The position numbers and the translations under genes were made by a program. Shown here one piece after another: positions 21,398-31,015 of a stretch of 64,000 nucleotides of DNA (positions are counted from its first letter, which is position 1; each line of letters starts with the position of its first letter). The DNA is from CAZUWH01 sp964624075 (GTDB taxonomy: Bacteria > Pseudomonadota > Alphaproteobacteria > Rhodospirillales > Rhodospirillaceae). Below the pieces are notes generated by a model. That model had not been told where the DNA came from, made no database searches, and saw nothing but the letters and a program-made list of their open reading frames with translations. Location: contig CAZUWH010000001.1 in assembly GCA_964624075.1 (NCBI GenBank), positions 1 to 64,000 on the forward strand. Reading direction: 5' to 3'.

Positions 21398-21667
21398 GGA
21401 AACTTTGGATTCTTGCCTTCTGTCTCTGGTGCAGACCCTGCCTGCCTCGCGGCAGGGGAACAATACATAATGACGCGCCATCAAGAAAAGCGTCTTGCAA
21501 ACCCCCCGCTGACTCAATCATACATCATTTCGTATTATGTTTCTCATGTTTCGCGGAATGCTCTCATCCATGCGCAGGTGCCAAAACAACATCTCGCATG
21601 TGCGAGTAAACTGTTCTATAATCAGTCTCCTGATCGTTCCACGTCGCTTGAAGCATGGAAACCAGCT

Positions 21668-22297
21668 ATGGTGATGGAGAAGAATAGGTCTGGTCTCGGA
21701 CTGGTCATGATCAAGAAGTATGCCAACCGCCGCCTTTACAACACAGCCACCAGTAGCTACGTCACGCTGGATCATCTGTGTCGGATGGTGAAGGATGGAA
21801 CGAACTTCATGGTCCATGATGCCAAAACGGGTGAGGATATCACTCGTTCAGTCTTGACGCAGATCATCGTTGAGGAAGAGGCAAAAGGACAGAATCTTCT
21901 GCCGATCAGTTTTCTGCGCCAGTTGATCAGCTTCTACGGTGATTCACTCGGCGGCCTGGTCCCACGCTATCTTGAATACAGCATGCATGCCTTTGCCCAG
22001 CATGAAGAGCAAATGCGTTCGTTGATGCAAAACGCCCTGGATGGTCTGTTCCCGTTCAATCAATTCGAAGAAATGGGCAAACAGAACATGGACTTTTTTG
22101 AAGGTGCCATGAAAATGTTTATCCCCTTCTATGGTGGCGGAGACAGCAATCGTGCCCCTCTAACCACAAGTACCAGCAGTTCACAGCCCAGAAATGCCGA
22201 TGCCTACGAAACAGGGCTGGAAGAGCTGCGGACACGCCTGAATACAATGCAACAGCAGCTCGATCAGCTCATGTACAAAAGTGAAGAAAAGAAGTAA
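21668..22297 (+). CDS. phaR: Polyhydroxyalkanoate synthesis repressor PhaR
   Basis: Binds DNA and PHA granules to control granule-associated phasins and synthesis. The hallmark IKKYANRRLYNTATSSYVT lies at the N-terminus, followed by the PHB accumulation regulator domain (VTLDHLCRMVKDG...FMVHDAKTGEDITRSVLTQII) and LISFYGDSLGGLVPRYLE. The C-terminal end has a coiled coil (LEELRTRLNTMQQQLDQL). The start at 21668 gives 209 residues; 21674 is equally possible. It is transcribed away from the small ORF, phaC-like and phaA genes, so the 21398-21667 interval is the likely shared regulatory region. Confidence 0.95.
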   Translation: MVMEKNRSGLGLVMIKKYANRRLYNTATSSYVTLDHLCRMVKDGTNFMVHDAKTGEDITRSVLTQIIVEEEAKGQNLLPISFLRQLISFYGDSLGGLVPRYLEYSMHAFAQHEEQMRSLMQNALDGLFPFNQFEEMGKQNMDFFEGAMKMFIPFYGGGDSNRAPLTTSTSSSQPRNADAYETGLEELRTRLNTMQQQLDQLMYKSEEKK

Positions 22298-22368
22298 GCT
22301 TTACAAGCCTCGCGCGTGACACACACTCAAATGTCCGCCGCTACGCGCCGTATAGCGCGAAAAGCTAA

Positions 22369-22386
22369 GGCCCGCGGATGCGGGCC
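22369..22386 (+). terminator. Candidate terminator after phaR
   Basis: GGCCCGC-ggat-GCGGGCC forms a 7-bp GC hairpin 70 bases past the phaR stop. What follows is only moderately T-rich, so efficiency is uncertain. Confidence 0.5.
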
Positions 22387-22431
22387 TGCTGGTGTCTGGG
22401 GGAAGTCACGATCAAGGCTCAGAGGTTATGG

Positions 22432-22545
22432 ATACGGAGTTCGGAAAATCTCTAAACTCCGAGTCCGTAACGCGGGCTGGTGCTTCTGCGCTCGGCGACT
22501 GAGGGCAGGTTTCCGGAAAGCCCTCGGACTTTCCGGAAACCGTAT
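22432..22545. repeat. MITE-like element, family A, copy 1
   Basis: The 114-bp element begins ATACGGAGTTCGGAA and ends TCCGGAAACCGTAT, so its ends are imperfect inverted repeats. Internal sequence holds further TCCGGA-type hairpins. A second copy with the same ends is at 33613-33685. It codes for nothing and carries no transposase. Confidence 0.75.
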
Positions 22546-23063
22546 AAGGCCAGCGTGCATAAGATCTTAGGCATCTTTCCGCTTGCACACCGGTATTAAA
22601 CGGCCATTGCGGCAGTGGCCAGGCGTGGCGTCAGGGTGGAACGCATGCCTTCGGTGTGATATCATGCTTAACCCGGTACAGGCAAGGTGACAAGGCGATT
22701 GGACACATCCAAGAACCTCCTCTTTGGAGCAGGAGAGAGGTGGGGAAGGGGTAACGCCGGGGCGCATGAACGGTGATGCCGGTTCCCACGATATCTGCGC
22801 ACTTTAGCCAAGAACATCATGGATTCCCNNNNNNNNNNNNNNNNNNNNNNNNNNNNNNNNNNNNNNNNNNNNNNNNNNNNNNNNNNNNNNNNNNNNNNNN
22901 NNNNNNNNNNNNNNNNNNNNNNNNNNNNGGATTCCCATTCCCACCTGCGCGAAGATAGACCTTCGCGGGAACGGCGAAACGTAAATAATTCAAGGAGTCC
23001 GGATGGATCACACCCCCTCCCACACTTCTGTGACTCTAGGCTGTTCTTCCGGTCTGCGAATCT
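22546..23063. other. Intergenic region with an assembly gap and family B repeat
   Basis: No gene is visible. A 100-base run of N occupies 22829-22928. The flanks (ATCATGGATTCCC before, and after it a stretch containing CCTTCGCGGGAA) match the right half of the family B repeat at 16040-16131, so the gap marks a repeat that the assembly could not resolve. The length of 100 N is a conventional scaffold gap size. Confidence 0.8.
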
Positions 23064-23882
23064 TCAGCCGTCCCCTTCGCTTTTGCCGACACTGCGCAAC
23101 AAGTCGCCAAGCGGTTTATGCAGATGATCGTTGGTGGCAAGAATGCTGCCCGTGAAAACGGGATTGCGGCCGCCTTCCACCTCGCTGACGTATCCCCCCG
23201 CCTCGCGGACAATAAGCGTTCCCGCAGCAACATCCCACGGCGACAGGTTGCGTTCCCAGTATCCGTCGTAGCGTCCGGCGGCTACATAAGCAAGATCAAG
23301 CGCCGCCGATCCCATGCGGCGCACACCGGCCGAATGGGCCATCACAGTCTGCAACTCGGTCAGGAATCGACCATGACCTGGCCGGCCAAGAAAGGGAATA
23401 CCGGTGGCAAGGACGGACTCCTCGACCCGGCGGCGGGCTGATACCCGCAGCCGACGATCATTCAGATACGTTCCCCCGCCTTTTTCGGCATAGTACAGTT
23501 CATCAGCCACCGGATGATAGATCGCGCCCGCCACGATTTCACTATCTCGCTCGAGTGCGATCGAGATCGAGAAATGGGGAATGCCATGCAGGAAGTTGAT
23601 GGTGCCGTCGAGAGGATCAATGATCCAACGACTGCTCTTATCGTGCCCTTCTTCGGCACCGCCTTCTTCGAGAAGAAAACCGAAATCGGGCCTAGCTTTT
23701 TTCAGTTCCCGATACAGGGTCTGTTCGGCCTTGGTATCAGCTGCGGACACGAAATCATTCGTGCCTTTCAAGGAGACCTGGAGTTGTTCCACTTCGCCAA
23801 AATCACGAATCAACACGCGACCGGTCTTCTTGGCGGCACTGAGCATTACATTGAGAGTCGGAGACAGGTAAGCCATGTTCAT
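23064..23882 (-). CDS. suhB: Inositol-1-monophosphatase family protein
   Basis: A Mg-dependent phosphatase with the family signature WIIDPLDGTINFLHG and the C-terminal WDVAAGTLIVREAGG. The metal-binding GFLLEEGG replaces the more usual EES, a conservative variant. Length is 272 residues, normal. It follows efp by 17 bases in the same direction, a pairing common in Rhodospirillales. Physiological substrates may be inositol phosphate or other sugar phosphates; in E. coli SuhB also helps rRNA transcription, which cannot be judged here. Confidence 0.93.
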   Translation of the reverse strand: MNMAYLSPTLNVMLSAAKKTGRVLIRDFGEVEQLQVSLKGTNDFVSAADTKAEQTLYRELKKARPDFGFLLEEGGAEEGHDKSSRWIIDPLDGTINFLHGIPHFSISIALERDSEIVAGAIYHPVADELYYAEKGGGTYLNDRRLRVSARRRVEESVLATGIPFLGRPGHGRFLTELQTVMAHSAGVRRMGSAALDLAYVAAGRYDGYWERNLSPWDVAAGTLIVREAGGYVSEVEGGRNPVFTGSILATNDHLHKPLGDLLRSVGKSEGDG

Positions 23883-23899
23883 GAATCACAATTTGGACG

Positions 23900-24466
23900 T
23901 CAGTCCTTGGCCCGTTCCACGTAGGTGCAATCGACGGTACTAACAACGATGCGCGTGCCGGCTTCGATGAAAGGCGGAATCATGATCTTGAGTCCATTTT
24001 CCAGGATCCCCGGCTTGTAGGAGGAGGCCGCCGTCTGTCCTCTGAGCACGGCATCGGCCTCAACCACGGTCATCACTATCGTCGGCGGCAGATTGACCGA
24101 AACCGGATTACCTTCCAGAAAGTCAACGGTCACAGCCATGCCCTCCCGCAGAAAAGCGGCCTGTTCGCCAAGAACGTCCCTGGAAATGGTAAACTGTTCG
24201 TAGGATTCGACCTCCATGAAAGTCAACTGATTGCCATCAGCAAACAGATACTGGCAATCCTTCTCTTCGACGGTCAGCTTTTCCACCGTGTCTTGCGTCC
24301 GCCAGCGCACATTGGTTTTGGTGCCGGAGCGGAAATCGCGCATCTCGACCTGATTGAAGGCCCCACCCTTGCCTGGCTGAATGAGCTGTATCTTCAATAC
24401 GGTCCACTGGCGGCCCTCGTGCTCGATAATCATCCCGGGGCGAATCTGGTTGGCTTGGATCTTCAT
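23900..24466 (-). CDS. efp: Translation elongation factor P
   Basis: Helps the ribosome through consecutive prolines. The three-domain 188-residue protein starts MKIQANQIRPGMII. Loop I contains QPGKGGAF, where the lysine is the site of modification in many bacteria, and the C-terminal domain ends with the conserved GTRIVVSTVD. It is the first gene of a probable two-gene unit with suhB. Confidence 0.97.
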   Translation of the reverse strand: MKIQANQIRPGMIIEHEGRQWTVLKIQLIQPGKGGAFNQVEMRDFRSGTKTNVRWRTQDTVEKLTVEEKDCQYLFADGNQLTFMEVESYEQFTISRDVLGEQAAFLREGMAVTVDFLEGNPVSVNLPPTIVMTVVEADAVLRGQTAASSYKPGILENGLKIMIPPFIEAGTRIVVSTVDCTYVERAKD

Positions 24467-24782
24467 GGCCCGGTTTCCGTCTGTTCCTAGCTGCTGCTGA
24501 TGACACCTGATCGGGCGCGAACCCTAGCAGCTTGCCGTCATCGGCGCAACCATCGACGCAAGCGGAACACAGGGCAATTAGCATGTACGCCTGCGCCCAG
24601 GTCTCCTCCCCCTCCGGGGGAAGGACCTGGGTGTGGGTGGGGACACCGTCTGGTGTGATGTCAATGTTTAAGAAAATGGACTTGCCCCAGCTTTGTCCCG
24701 GATGCCGGAATCACTCCCCCTGCCACGGCCGTCACGTGACCGCAACGGCTGTGCGTAGAAGGAGGCGCTGCCCCGGAGAAAA
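24467..24782. other. Intergenic region, no gene
   Basis: The block around 24597-24650 (CCTCCCCCTCCGGGGGAAGG followed by GTGGGTGGGG) resembles the pyrimidine/purine repeat block also seen at 31140-31190. No open frame with recognisable features is present. The efp promoter should be at the left flank of the next lines on the minus strand. Confidence 0.5.
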
Positions 24783-25166
24783 TCAAATCTGCTCCGCCAG
24801 GGCGCGGACAAGCTGACTCAGGGTCTCCTGATGCCGTTCGTTCTGGATTTGTGAAAATTGCGTGCTAATTCCAGACACATGCGCCGGCGCGCATTCAGTT
24901 CGGAATTTCCGTCGCTGTCGAGCGACTCGAAGAAATGGCTAACGTCAACGCCCAGAACCTGGGCGATTTCGAACAATCGTCCGGCGGAAATGCGGTTGAT
25001 TCCCCACTCGTATTTGTGAGCCTACTGATAGATGGCGCTGATCATGTCCGCCATCTGTTGCTGACTCAACCCCGGCATGACCAAGCCGTTCCATGATCCG
25101 GAGCCCAACGTGGCGATCGGTATCGGTTGCACGATTGAACACCTTGTCATTCCAGACCTGCATCAT
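24783..25166 (-). pseudogene. Broken XRE-family transcription regulator
   Basis: In the minus direction, RATDTDRHVGLRI, then after a frame change GLSQQQMADMISAIYQ, a TAG in place of a Gln codon, and AHKYEWGINRISAGRLFEIAQVLG give a classic Cro/CI-type helix-turn-helix. VDVSHFFESLDSDG follows, and after one more frame change the C-terminal RHQETLSQLVRALAEQI. Alphaproteobacteria carry many such small regulators. Two frameshifts and one stop make it inactive as written. Confidence 0.85.
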
Positions 25167-25455
25167 TAGTCTTGTCCATTGCCATTAACTTCTTCTGTTT
25201 TTTCTGTCGGTTCCCCACGGAGCGGCTTGTCTGTTGTGATCCCTTACACCCCGTTTTCAACTTGTTTGGTAGGCCATTCACGTTTACAGACAAGATGTAA
25301 ATAACTTATTAAGGGAATTATTTCCGGATATCGTCATGGAATCGATGCCGCGACATGTTTTATACAATTACCGGCGACAGGCCCAGGCCAGCCCTTTCGT
25401 TCCCCCAGCCCGCAACATAAGCGGAAGCCGTGTGCACATGGAAATCCTTCCATCG

Positions 25456-26271
25456 TCACGGACCCAAGGTGCGCGAGCGGGCGGCGGCGGCGGCAACGGC
25501 TTCCGTCAGCAAGGGGTCCAGCCCGTTCTGCGAGTCCATCAGCACCGCCAGGGCAGCCGCGGTGGTCCCGCCCGGGCTGGTGACATTCTGGCGCAAGATA
25601 GAGGCAGAATCTGCCGTGCGGTACAGAAGTTCGCCTGCCCCCGCCACGGTCAGGCGCGCTAGGCGCTCTGCCAGATCGGCTGGCAGGCCGGCGGCCTGGC
25701 CGGCGCGCGTCAACGATTCGACCAGCAGGAACACATAAGCCGGTCCGCTGCCTGATACGGCGGTCACGGCATCCATCAGGCTTTCGTCGTCAATCCAGGC
25801 CACGCTCCCCACTGCTTCCAGCAGATTGGTACACAGGGCATGACCAGCCGTGTCGACATTGGCATTGCCGCAGGCCACGGTGATGCCGCGCTGCACGGCG
25901 GCTGGTGTATTGGGCATGGCGCGGACAATGGCGGCCGCAGACCCCAGGTTGTCCTCGAACCAGGCGATGGATTTGCCGGCCGCGATGGACAGGAATACTG
26001 TGCCCGTGGCGAGAGGACGATACCCTGCCACTGTGGCAGCCATGTTCTGCGGTTTGACAGCGAATACGACGGCCTCTGGCCGCAGGTTGGCGGGCAGGTC
26101 GGCGGCAGTGGCAACCTTATGTACGCCCTCCTGCATACCTGCACGCATTGCTGCATCGGGTTCCACTACCCAGAGCTGCTCAATCGCGACTCCACGTGCC
26201 TGCCACCCTTTCAGCAAGGCTCCACCCATCCTGCCGCAGCCAACCAGCAGCACCGAAGCAGTTCCGTTCAT
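25456..26271 (-). CDS. proC: Pyrroline-5-carboxylate reductase
   Basis: Final step of proline synthesis, using NAD(P)H. The Rossmann start is SVLLVGCGRMGGALLKGW, followed by VVFAVKPQNM and the conserved AMPNTPAAVQRG. The C-terminal helical signature is DAVTAVSGSGPAYVFLL with TVAGAGELL and NVTSPGGTTAAAL. The ATG at 26271 gives 271 residues, the usual size. It is divergent from lptF. Confidence 0.95.
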   Translation of the reverse strand: MNGTASVLLVGCGRMGGALLKGWQARGVAIEQLWVVEPDAAMRAGMQEGVHKVATAADLPANLRPEAVVFAVKPQNMAATVAGYRPLATGTVFLSIAAGKSIAWFEDNLGSAAAIVRAMPNTPAAVQRGITVACGNANVDTAGHALCTNLLEAVGSVAWIDDESLMDAVTAVSGSGPAYVFLLVESLTRAGQAAGLPADLAERLARLTVAGAGELLYRTADSASILRQNVTSPGGTTAAALAVLMDSQNGLDPLLTEAVAAAAARSRTLGP

Positions 26272-26513
26272 GACCGGTGTTTCCCTGACCTGATGAACAA
26301 AAGGGAGAATCCTCCCGATCAGGAGCATACCGTGTCCGCCATAACAGGGGAAATGCGAACGGACAACGCCATGGGCAACACCACTGGAAACACCCCAGGG
26401 TCGCTCGCAAGAACAGGCCAGATGGCCAGACGCTGCCGTTCATGGTCTGGAATCGGGAGACTGTTCAGTTTTTTCTGCATGCGCCCCGGAGGCTTTATTA
26501 TACTCCGGTGGCC

Positions 26514-27626
26514 ATGAGACTTATCACGCGTTACATCTTGCGTCATTTGGGAATAGGAACGGTACTCGTTGCCGTGGGCTTGGCCTGTATCCTATGGTTG
26601 AGCCAGTCAGTGCGGTTCCTCGAGATGATTGTCAGGAAGAGTCTGTCGATCCTCGATTTTGCCTACCTGACCCTGTTGCTGCTGCCAAATTTCATGGTAA
26701 TCATTCTCCCCATAGCGCTTTTCGCGGTCACGCTCATCACATACAACCGTCTCATTGCCGACCGGGAGTTGATCGTGTTGCGGGCTTCTGGGGCAAGTGA
26801 TCTTCAACTGGGGGCCACGGCGTTCATCCTGGCGGTGGGGATGACGGGGGTGTGCTTTACCCTGACTCTTTACGGGGTGCCGAAGTCGGTCGAGCTGTTC
26901 CGCGAGATGCAATGGGCCATTCGCCATAACGTTTCTGCCGTGTTCCTGCGGGAAGGGACATTCACTGAGGTGATCAAGGGCCTCACGGTGTATGTCCGGT
27001 CACGCTCACCAGAGGGGGAATTGCTGGATGTCCTGGTTCATGATAAGCGGATCGCCTCTCGCACGATGACCATGATAGCGGAACGGGGCGCTCTGGTATT
27101 CAACGAGAATGGGCCACGTGTCCTTATGATCAATGGCAATCAGCAGGAGACCTGGCCCGGAGACGGACGGTTTTCAATTCTCTATTTCGACAGTTATTCG
27201 CTGGATATTGGTCGGCTGAACGAGAAGGAACACATACGCTTTCGCGATGCCCGTGAACGCAGCCTGCGAGAGCTGTTCACGGCTTCTGAGGAAACAGGCC
27301 TTTCGCGGGAAGATGTCTACCGCTTCCATATCGAGGCCCACCAACGTCTGGTCCAGCCCCTGTTCAATGTCAGCTTTGTGGCCGTTGCCCTCGCCGTGCT
27401 GCTGACGGCACCATTCAATCGCCGCGGACAGACCACCCGGATGATTGCGGCGGTCGGGATCATAACTGCGATCGAAACGGCGGCCCTGGGTGTGGCCAAT
27501 CTTGCGCCCCGATATCCCGGCGTCATCCCGCTTTTGTACGTCATTGCTCTCCTGCCGCCGGGAATCGCGTTGTACCTTTTGCGGTCCGCGCCATACGCTC
27601 TCTCGCGTGGAGAAGTCGGCCGATGA
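26514..27626 (+). CDS. lptF: LPS export permease LptF
   Basis: One of two permease subunits that pull lipopolysaccharide from the inner membrane through the LptB2FG transporter. The 370-residue protein has three N-terminal membrane segments, a periplasmic beta domain and three C-terminal segments. LREGTFTEVIKGLTVYVR in the periplasmic domain marks it as LptF rather than LptG. The start MRLITRYILRHL is typical. Its stop overlaps the lptD start (ATGA). An lptG gene, expected between the two, is missing. Confidence 0.92.
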   Translation: MRLITRYILRHLGIGTVLVAVGLACILWLSQSVRFLEMIVRKSLSILDFAYLTLLLLPNFMVIILPIALFAVTLITYNRLIADRELIVLRASGASDLQLGATAFILAVGMTGVCFTLTLYGVPKSVELFREMQWAIRHNVSAVFLREGTFTEVIKGLTVYVRSRSPEGELLDVLVHDKRIASRTMTMIAERGALVFNENGPRVLMINGNQQETWPGDGRFSILYFDSYSLDIGRLNEKEHIRFRDARERSLRELFTASEETGLSREDVYRFHIEAHQRLVQPLFNVSFVAVALAVLLTAPFNRRGQTTRMIAAVGIITAIETAALGVANLAPRYPGVIPLLYVIALLPPGIALYLLRSAPYALSRGEVGR

Positions 27627-29773
27627 ACGGCCCGAAGAGGATCGGCATCTTTCTGTCCCTGCTGTGGGGGAGCACGGTGGCAGCCCAACCGCTCTCCTCC
27701 CCGCTTCTTATTACAGCCGAGGAGCTGACCCACGAACGTGATATCGGCGTGATCACCGCCCGCGGCCATGTCGAGATTACCGTCCAGGACCAATTACTGC
27801 GCGCCGACTCGGTCATCTATCACATGAAACAGGACCTAGTCACCGCGACCGGCAATGTCGTTCTAATCGAACCCGATGGCCACGTGATATTCACCGAGTA
27901 TTTTGAACTGGCAGGCAATCTCAAGAAAGGTGTGGCGCGGCAGATACGTGCTATGCTTGCAGGCCGCGCCCGTCTGGCCGCAGTCTCCGGCACCTATGAC
28001 GCTGACCGGCGCAGTACCCTGAACAAGGCCATCTATACCGCCTGTCGCCCCTGTGAGGACACGCCCGCCACTGCTCCGCTCTGGCAGATCAAGGCCATGC
28101 GGGTCACGCGCGACAGCGAACGGCAGCAGGTCGAATACCGTGATGCCTGGCTAGAGATGTGGGGCATCCCCGTTGCTTACACGCCCTATCTTTCCCATCC
28201 TGATCCCCGTGTCAAACGCCGCAGCGGTTTTCTGGCCCCCCTCTGGGGCGGCACGCGCAATCTGGGGGCTACGGTGCAGATTCCCTATTTCTGGGAACTT
28301 TCTCCCTACAGCGACCTCACGATCGAACCCCTGTTCAGCAGCCGGGAGCATCCGATGCTGGCCAGTAAATATCGTCAGATGCTGACCAACGGTGCCACCC
28401 GGAATGAATTCAGCGTTACCTATGACGAACAGGACAAATTCCGCGGCCATGTCAAAAGTAATACAACTTATGAGATAGACGATACGTATCGTGCCCAGGT
28501 TCAGGTTGAACTTGCTTCTGACAGAGCATACCTGCGTCGCTATGGTTTCAACACCGGAAGATGGCTTACATCATACGGCACTCTTGAAGGTTTTGGCGTA
28601 CGGAGCTACGGTGCAGCCTATGCTTACACATTTCAGAGATTACACGAGAGCAATAACCAGGGACGACCGCCTCTTGTCCTGCCGGCTGTCGAATATCACT
28701 ACGTCGGCGACCCTGGCTGGCTTGGCGGGTATCGAGTCCTGGATGCCAACCTGCTAGTGGCCTCCCGCGATGAAGAATCCGACAGCCGGCGCCTGTCGGT
28801 GACAAGTGGCTGGACTCTCCCTTATACCAGCGCCGGGGGCAGGAAATTGGCGTTCAATGTCAACGTGCGGGGAGACGGCTACTTTGTCAACGGCGTGCTC
28901 CTGCCTTCAGAAGACTCCTCAGACACGAAACAGTCTTTCAACGGGCCCACCGGCCGGGTGATCCCGGAGGCATCCGTAGAATGGCGTTATCCTCTGGCGC
29001 GGCAGGAGGAAGGGCAAGGCTATACCGTCGTCGAGCCTATTGCCATGGTCGTCGTGAGCCCGTTCCAGACGCCATCCAATAGGATTCCCAACATTGACAG
29101 CCATGTGTTTGAATTCGATGATACCAACCTGTTCAAGGTCAGCCGTTTCAGTGGGCTGGACCGGGTCGAGACGGGTCCGCGACTCAGTTATGGTCTCAAG
29201 GTCAGTCGGTATTATGAATACATAGGTCGGTTGAGTCTGCTGGTAGGGCAGAGCTATCGCTTCTACTCCCAGCAGGATTTTGGCACGAACAGTGGTCTGG
29301 AGGACAATTTGTCCGATCTGGTTGGTCGGACGGAATTTGTTTCTGCGGGCAATCTCTCGCTTCTGCACCGTTTCCGTCTCGACAGAAATGATCTTGAGGT
29401 GCGCCGCAACGAACTGGCCCTGAGCATTGGTCCCAAAGCCCTGCAACTCGGTGTCGATTATACGTTCGTCGAACGTACAACGAACAAGGAGGGCACCTTC
29501 GGCAAACGTCATGAACTGGCCGTAAGTCTGGCTTCCTCCATCACACGTTATTGGAGTCTGGCATTAACCAACCGCCACAGCCTGACTAATCGCAAGGGCC
29601 CCATCTCGGGAGAATTAAGCGCCCAGTATGAGGATGAATGTTTTGTCCTTCGCGGCAGCGTCCGTCATAATTACCATAATTACACGGTTGAGTACGAGGG
29701 CGAGAGAGGCACAGCCTTTCTGATACAGATTGCTCTCAAGACTTTGGGTCGGGTACAGACCGGCATAAAGTGA
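27623..29773 (+). CDS. lptD: LPS assembly outer-membrane protein LptD
   Basis: Outer-membrane translocon that inserts LPS into the outer leaflet. It has a signal peptide (GIFLSLLWGSTVAAQP), an OstA/LptA-like beta-jellyroll domain (ITAEELTHERDIGVITARGHVEI), then a large beta-barrel domain with the conserved WEMWGIPVAYTPYLSHPDP region and the long C-terminal barrel. Length 716 is normal for alphaproteobacteria. Overlap with lptF shows translational coupling. surA, pdxA and rsmA, which often follow in alphaproteobacteria, are not downstream here. Confidence 0.94.
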   Translation: MNGPKRIGIFLSLLWGSTVAAQPLSSPLLITAEELTHERDIGVITARGHVEITVQDQLLRADSVIYHMKQDLVTATGNVVLIEPDGHVIFTEYFELAGNLKKGVARQIRAMLAGRARLAAVSGTYDADRRSTLNKAIYTACRPCEDTPATAPLWQIKAMRVTRDSERQQVEYRDAWLEMWGIPVAYTPYLSHPDPRVKRRSGFLAPLWGGTRNLGATVQIPYFWELSPYSDLTIEPLFSSREHPMLASKYRQMLTNGATRNEFSVTYDEQDKFRGHVKSNTTYEIDDTYRAQVQVELASDRAYLRRYGFNTGRWLTSYGTLEGFGVRSYGAAYAYTFQRLHESNNQGRPPLVLPAVEYHYVGDPGWLGGYRVLDANLLVASRDEESDSRRLSVTSGWTLPYTSAGGRKLAFNVNVRGDGYFVNGVLLPSEDSSDTKQSFNGPTGRVIPEASVEWRYPLARQEEGQGYTVVEPIAMVVVSPFQTPSNRIPNIDSHVFEFDDTNLFKVSRFSGLDRVETGPRLSYGLKVSRYYEYIGRLSLLVGQSYRFYSQQDFGTNSGLEDNLSDLVGRTEFVSAGNLSLLHRFRLDRNDLEVRRNELALSIGPKALQLGVDYTFVERTTNKEGTFGKRHELAVSLASSITRYWSLALTNRHSLTNRKGPISGELSAQYEDECFVLRGSVRHNYHNYTVEYEGERGTAFLIQIALKTLGRVQTGIK

Positions 29774-29914
29774 TCGTTTGAGAATCCGGTGTCAGCACTG
29801 GAAAGGGCAGGAGGGAATGGACAGGCCTGTTGCCTGGTCGGCCGCCGATGCCAACGAAAAGCTTGCCTCGCGTCGGTCTTCCACCTATAATGATAGCAAG
29901 AGCGTGAGGCCGCC

Positions 29915-30853
29915 ATGACTACCAATCTGGAAGTCATCCACCGTCAGCCGGATCATCAGACCTTCCCACTGCCACTGCTTTTCGTTCATGGCGCCTATAC
30001 AGCCGCCTGGGTATGGGACGAGTACTTCCTCTCATTCTTTGCACGCCAAGGTTACGACGTCCATGCCTTGAGTCTGCGGGGCCATGGAAGCAGTGCTGAA
30101 GCCGGCACATTGCGCTGGACGAGTTTGACCGACTATGCGGCTGACCTGAACCAGGTGATTCGCCGGTTGGGTGGCACAGCGGTGCTGATCGGCCACTCTA
30201 TGGGCGCCACCGTCGTGCTCAAGTGTCTGCAAACCCAAAGAATGCCAGCGGTGGTCTTGATGGCACCCGTTCCCGTGGACGGCCTGCTGGAGGCATCTCT
30301 TCTGCTGGCGTGGCGTGATCCAACCTTGTTCTGGGACATGTCACTGGTGCAATCCTTGGGACCAACGGTCGGTTCCTATGCCAGTATGCGGCGTGCCCTG
30401 TTCGCCGACGGCACGCCCGATTCCCTGATCCGTCCGTATTTCGCCCATAGACAGGCCGAATCGCCGCGGGCCATCATGGACATGATGGGGCTGGACCTGC
30501 CGCAGGTGGGTCGCGTCATCACGACGTGCGCTGCCATGCCCTTGCTAATATGCGGGGCGGAACAGGATTTCCTGTTCCCACGGCGGTTGATTCAGGAAAC
30601 CGCGCAGACTCTTGGCACAACGGCCAGGTTCTTTGCCATGGGCCATGCCATGATGCTGGAACCCAATTGGGAAGAACCCGCCATTTATATCCATCAATGG
30701 CTGCAAGGCCTAGGACTGTCGCAGGCGGCTGTGAACGACCCCGAAGAGGAGTCGGAACAGTTCAAAGAAGAGAACGAGGAAAGAACAGCGGAAAAGGCAG
30801 AAGAAAGGCAGAAGATAAAGGCTGAACATGTAGGGGGGTACGGCAATGGATGA
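29915..30853 (+). CDS. Alpha/beta-fold hydrolase
   Basis: The nucleophile is in VLIGHSMGATVVL (G-H-S-M-G), the oxyanion region is PLLFVHGAYTAAWVWDE, the acid is probably in LICGAEQDFLFP, and the His in FAMGHAMML. The substrate cannot be inferred. The C-terminal 40 residues are a highly charged tail (EEESEQFKEENEERTAEKAEE) not part of the fold. GAGG-like GTGAGG lies upstream of the ATG. The gene stands alone between lptD and a divergent diguanylate cyclase. Confidence 0.88.
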   Translation: MTTNLEVIHRQPDHQTFPLPLLFVHGAYTAAWVWDEYFLSFFARQGYDVHALSLRGHGSSAEAGTLRWTSLTDYAADLNQVIRRLGGTAVLIGHSMGATVVLKCLQTQRMPAVVLMAPVPVDGLLEASLLLAWRDPTLFWDMSLVQSLGPTVGSYASMRRALFADGTPDSLIRPYFAHRQAESPRAIMDMMGLDLPQVGRVITTCAAMPLLICGAEQDFLFPRRLIQETAQTLGTTARFFAMGHAMMLEPNWEEPAIYIHQWLQGLGLSQAAVNDPEEESEQFKEENEERTAEKAEERQKIKAEHVGGYGNG

Positions 30854-31015
30854 ACGAACTGGTACCGTCGAGGCACCCAAGACCGGGAGAGAAAGCAGCG
30901 TCTCCCCTTCCGTTGATGTGGAAGGCAGCAGGTATTGCCGTGGCGCATCGACACGCCGCAAGGCCAGGCGGCAGAACGGTTGCCGCATCCGTTGAGCCTG
31001 TCACGTCCTGACACC

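Noticed and set aside
23036..23127. Genes reading through the N run at 22829-22928
   Set aside because: Frames through N are artificial.
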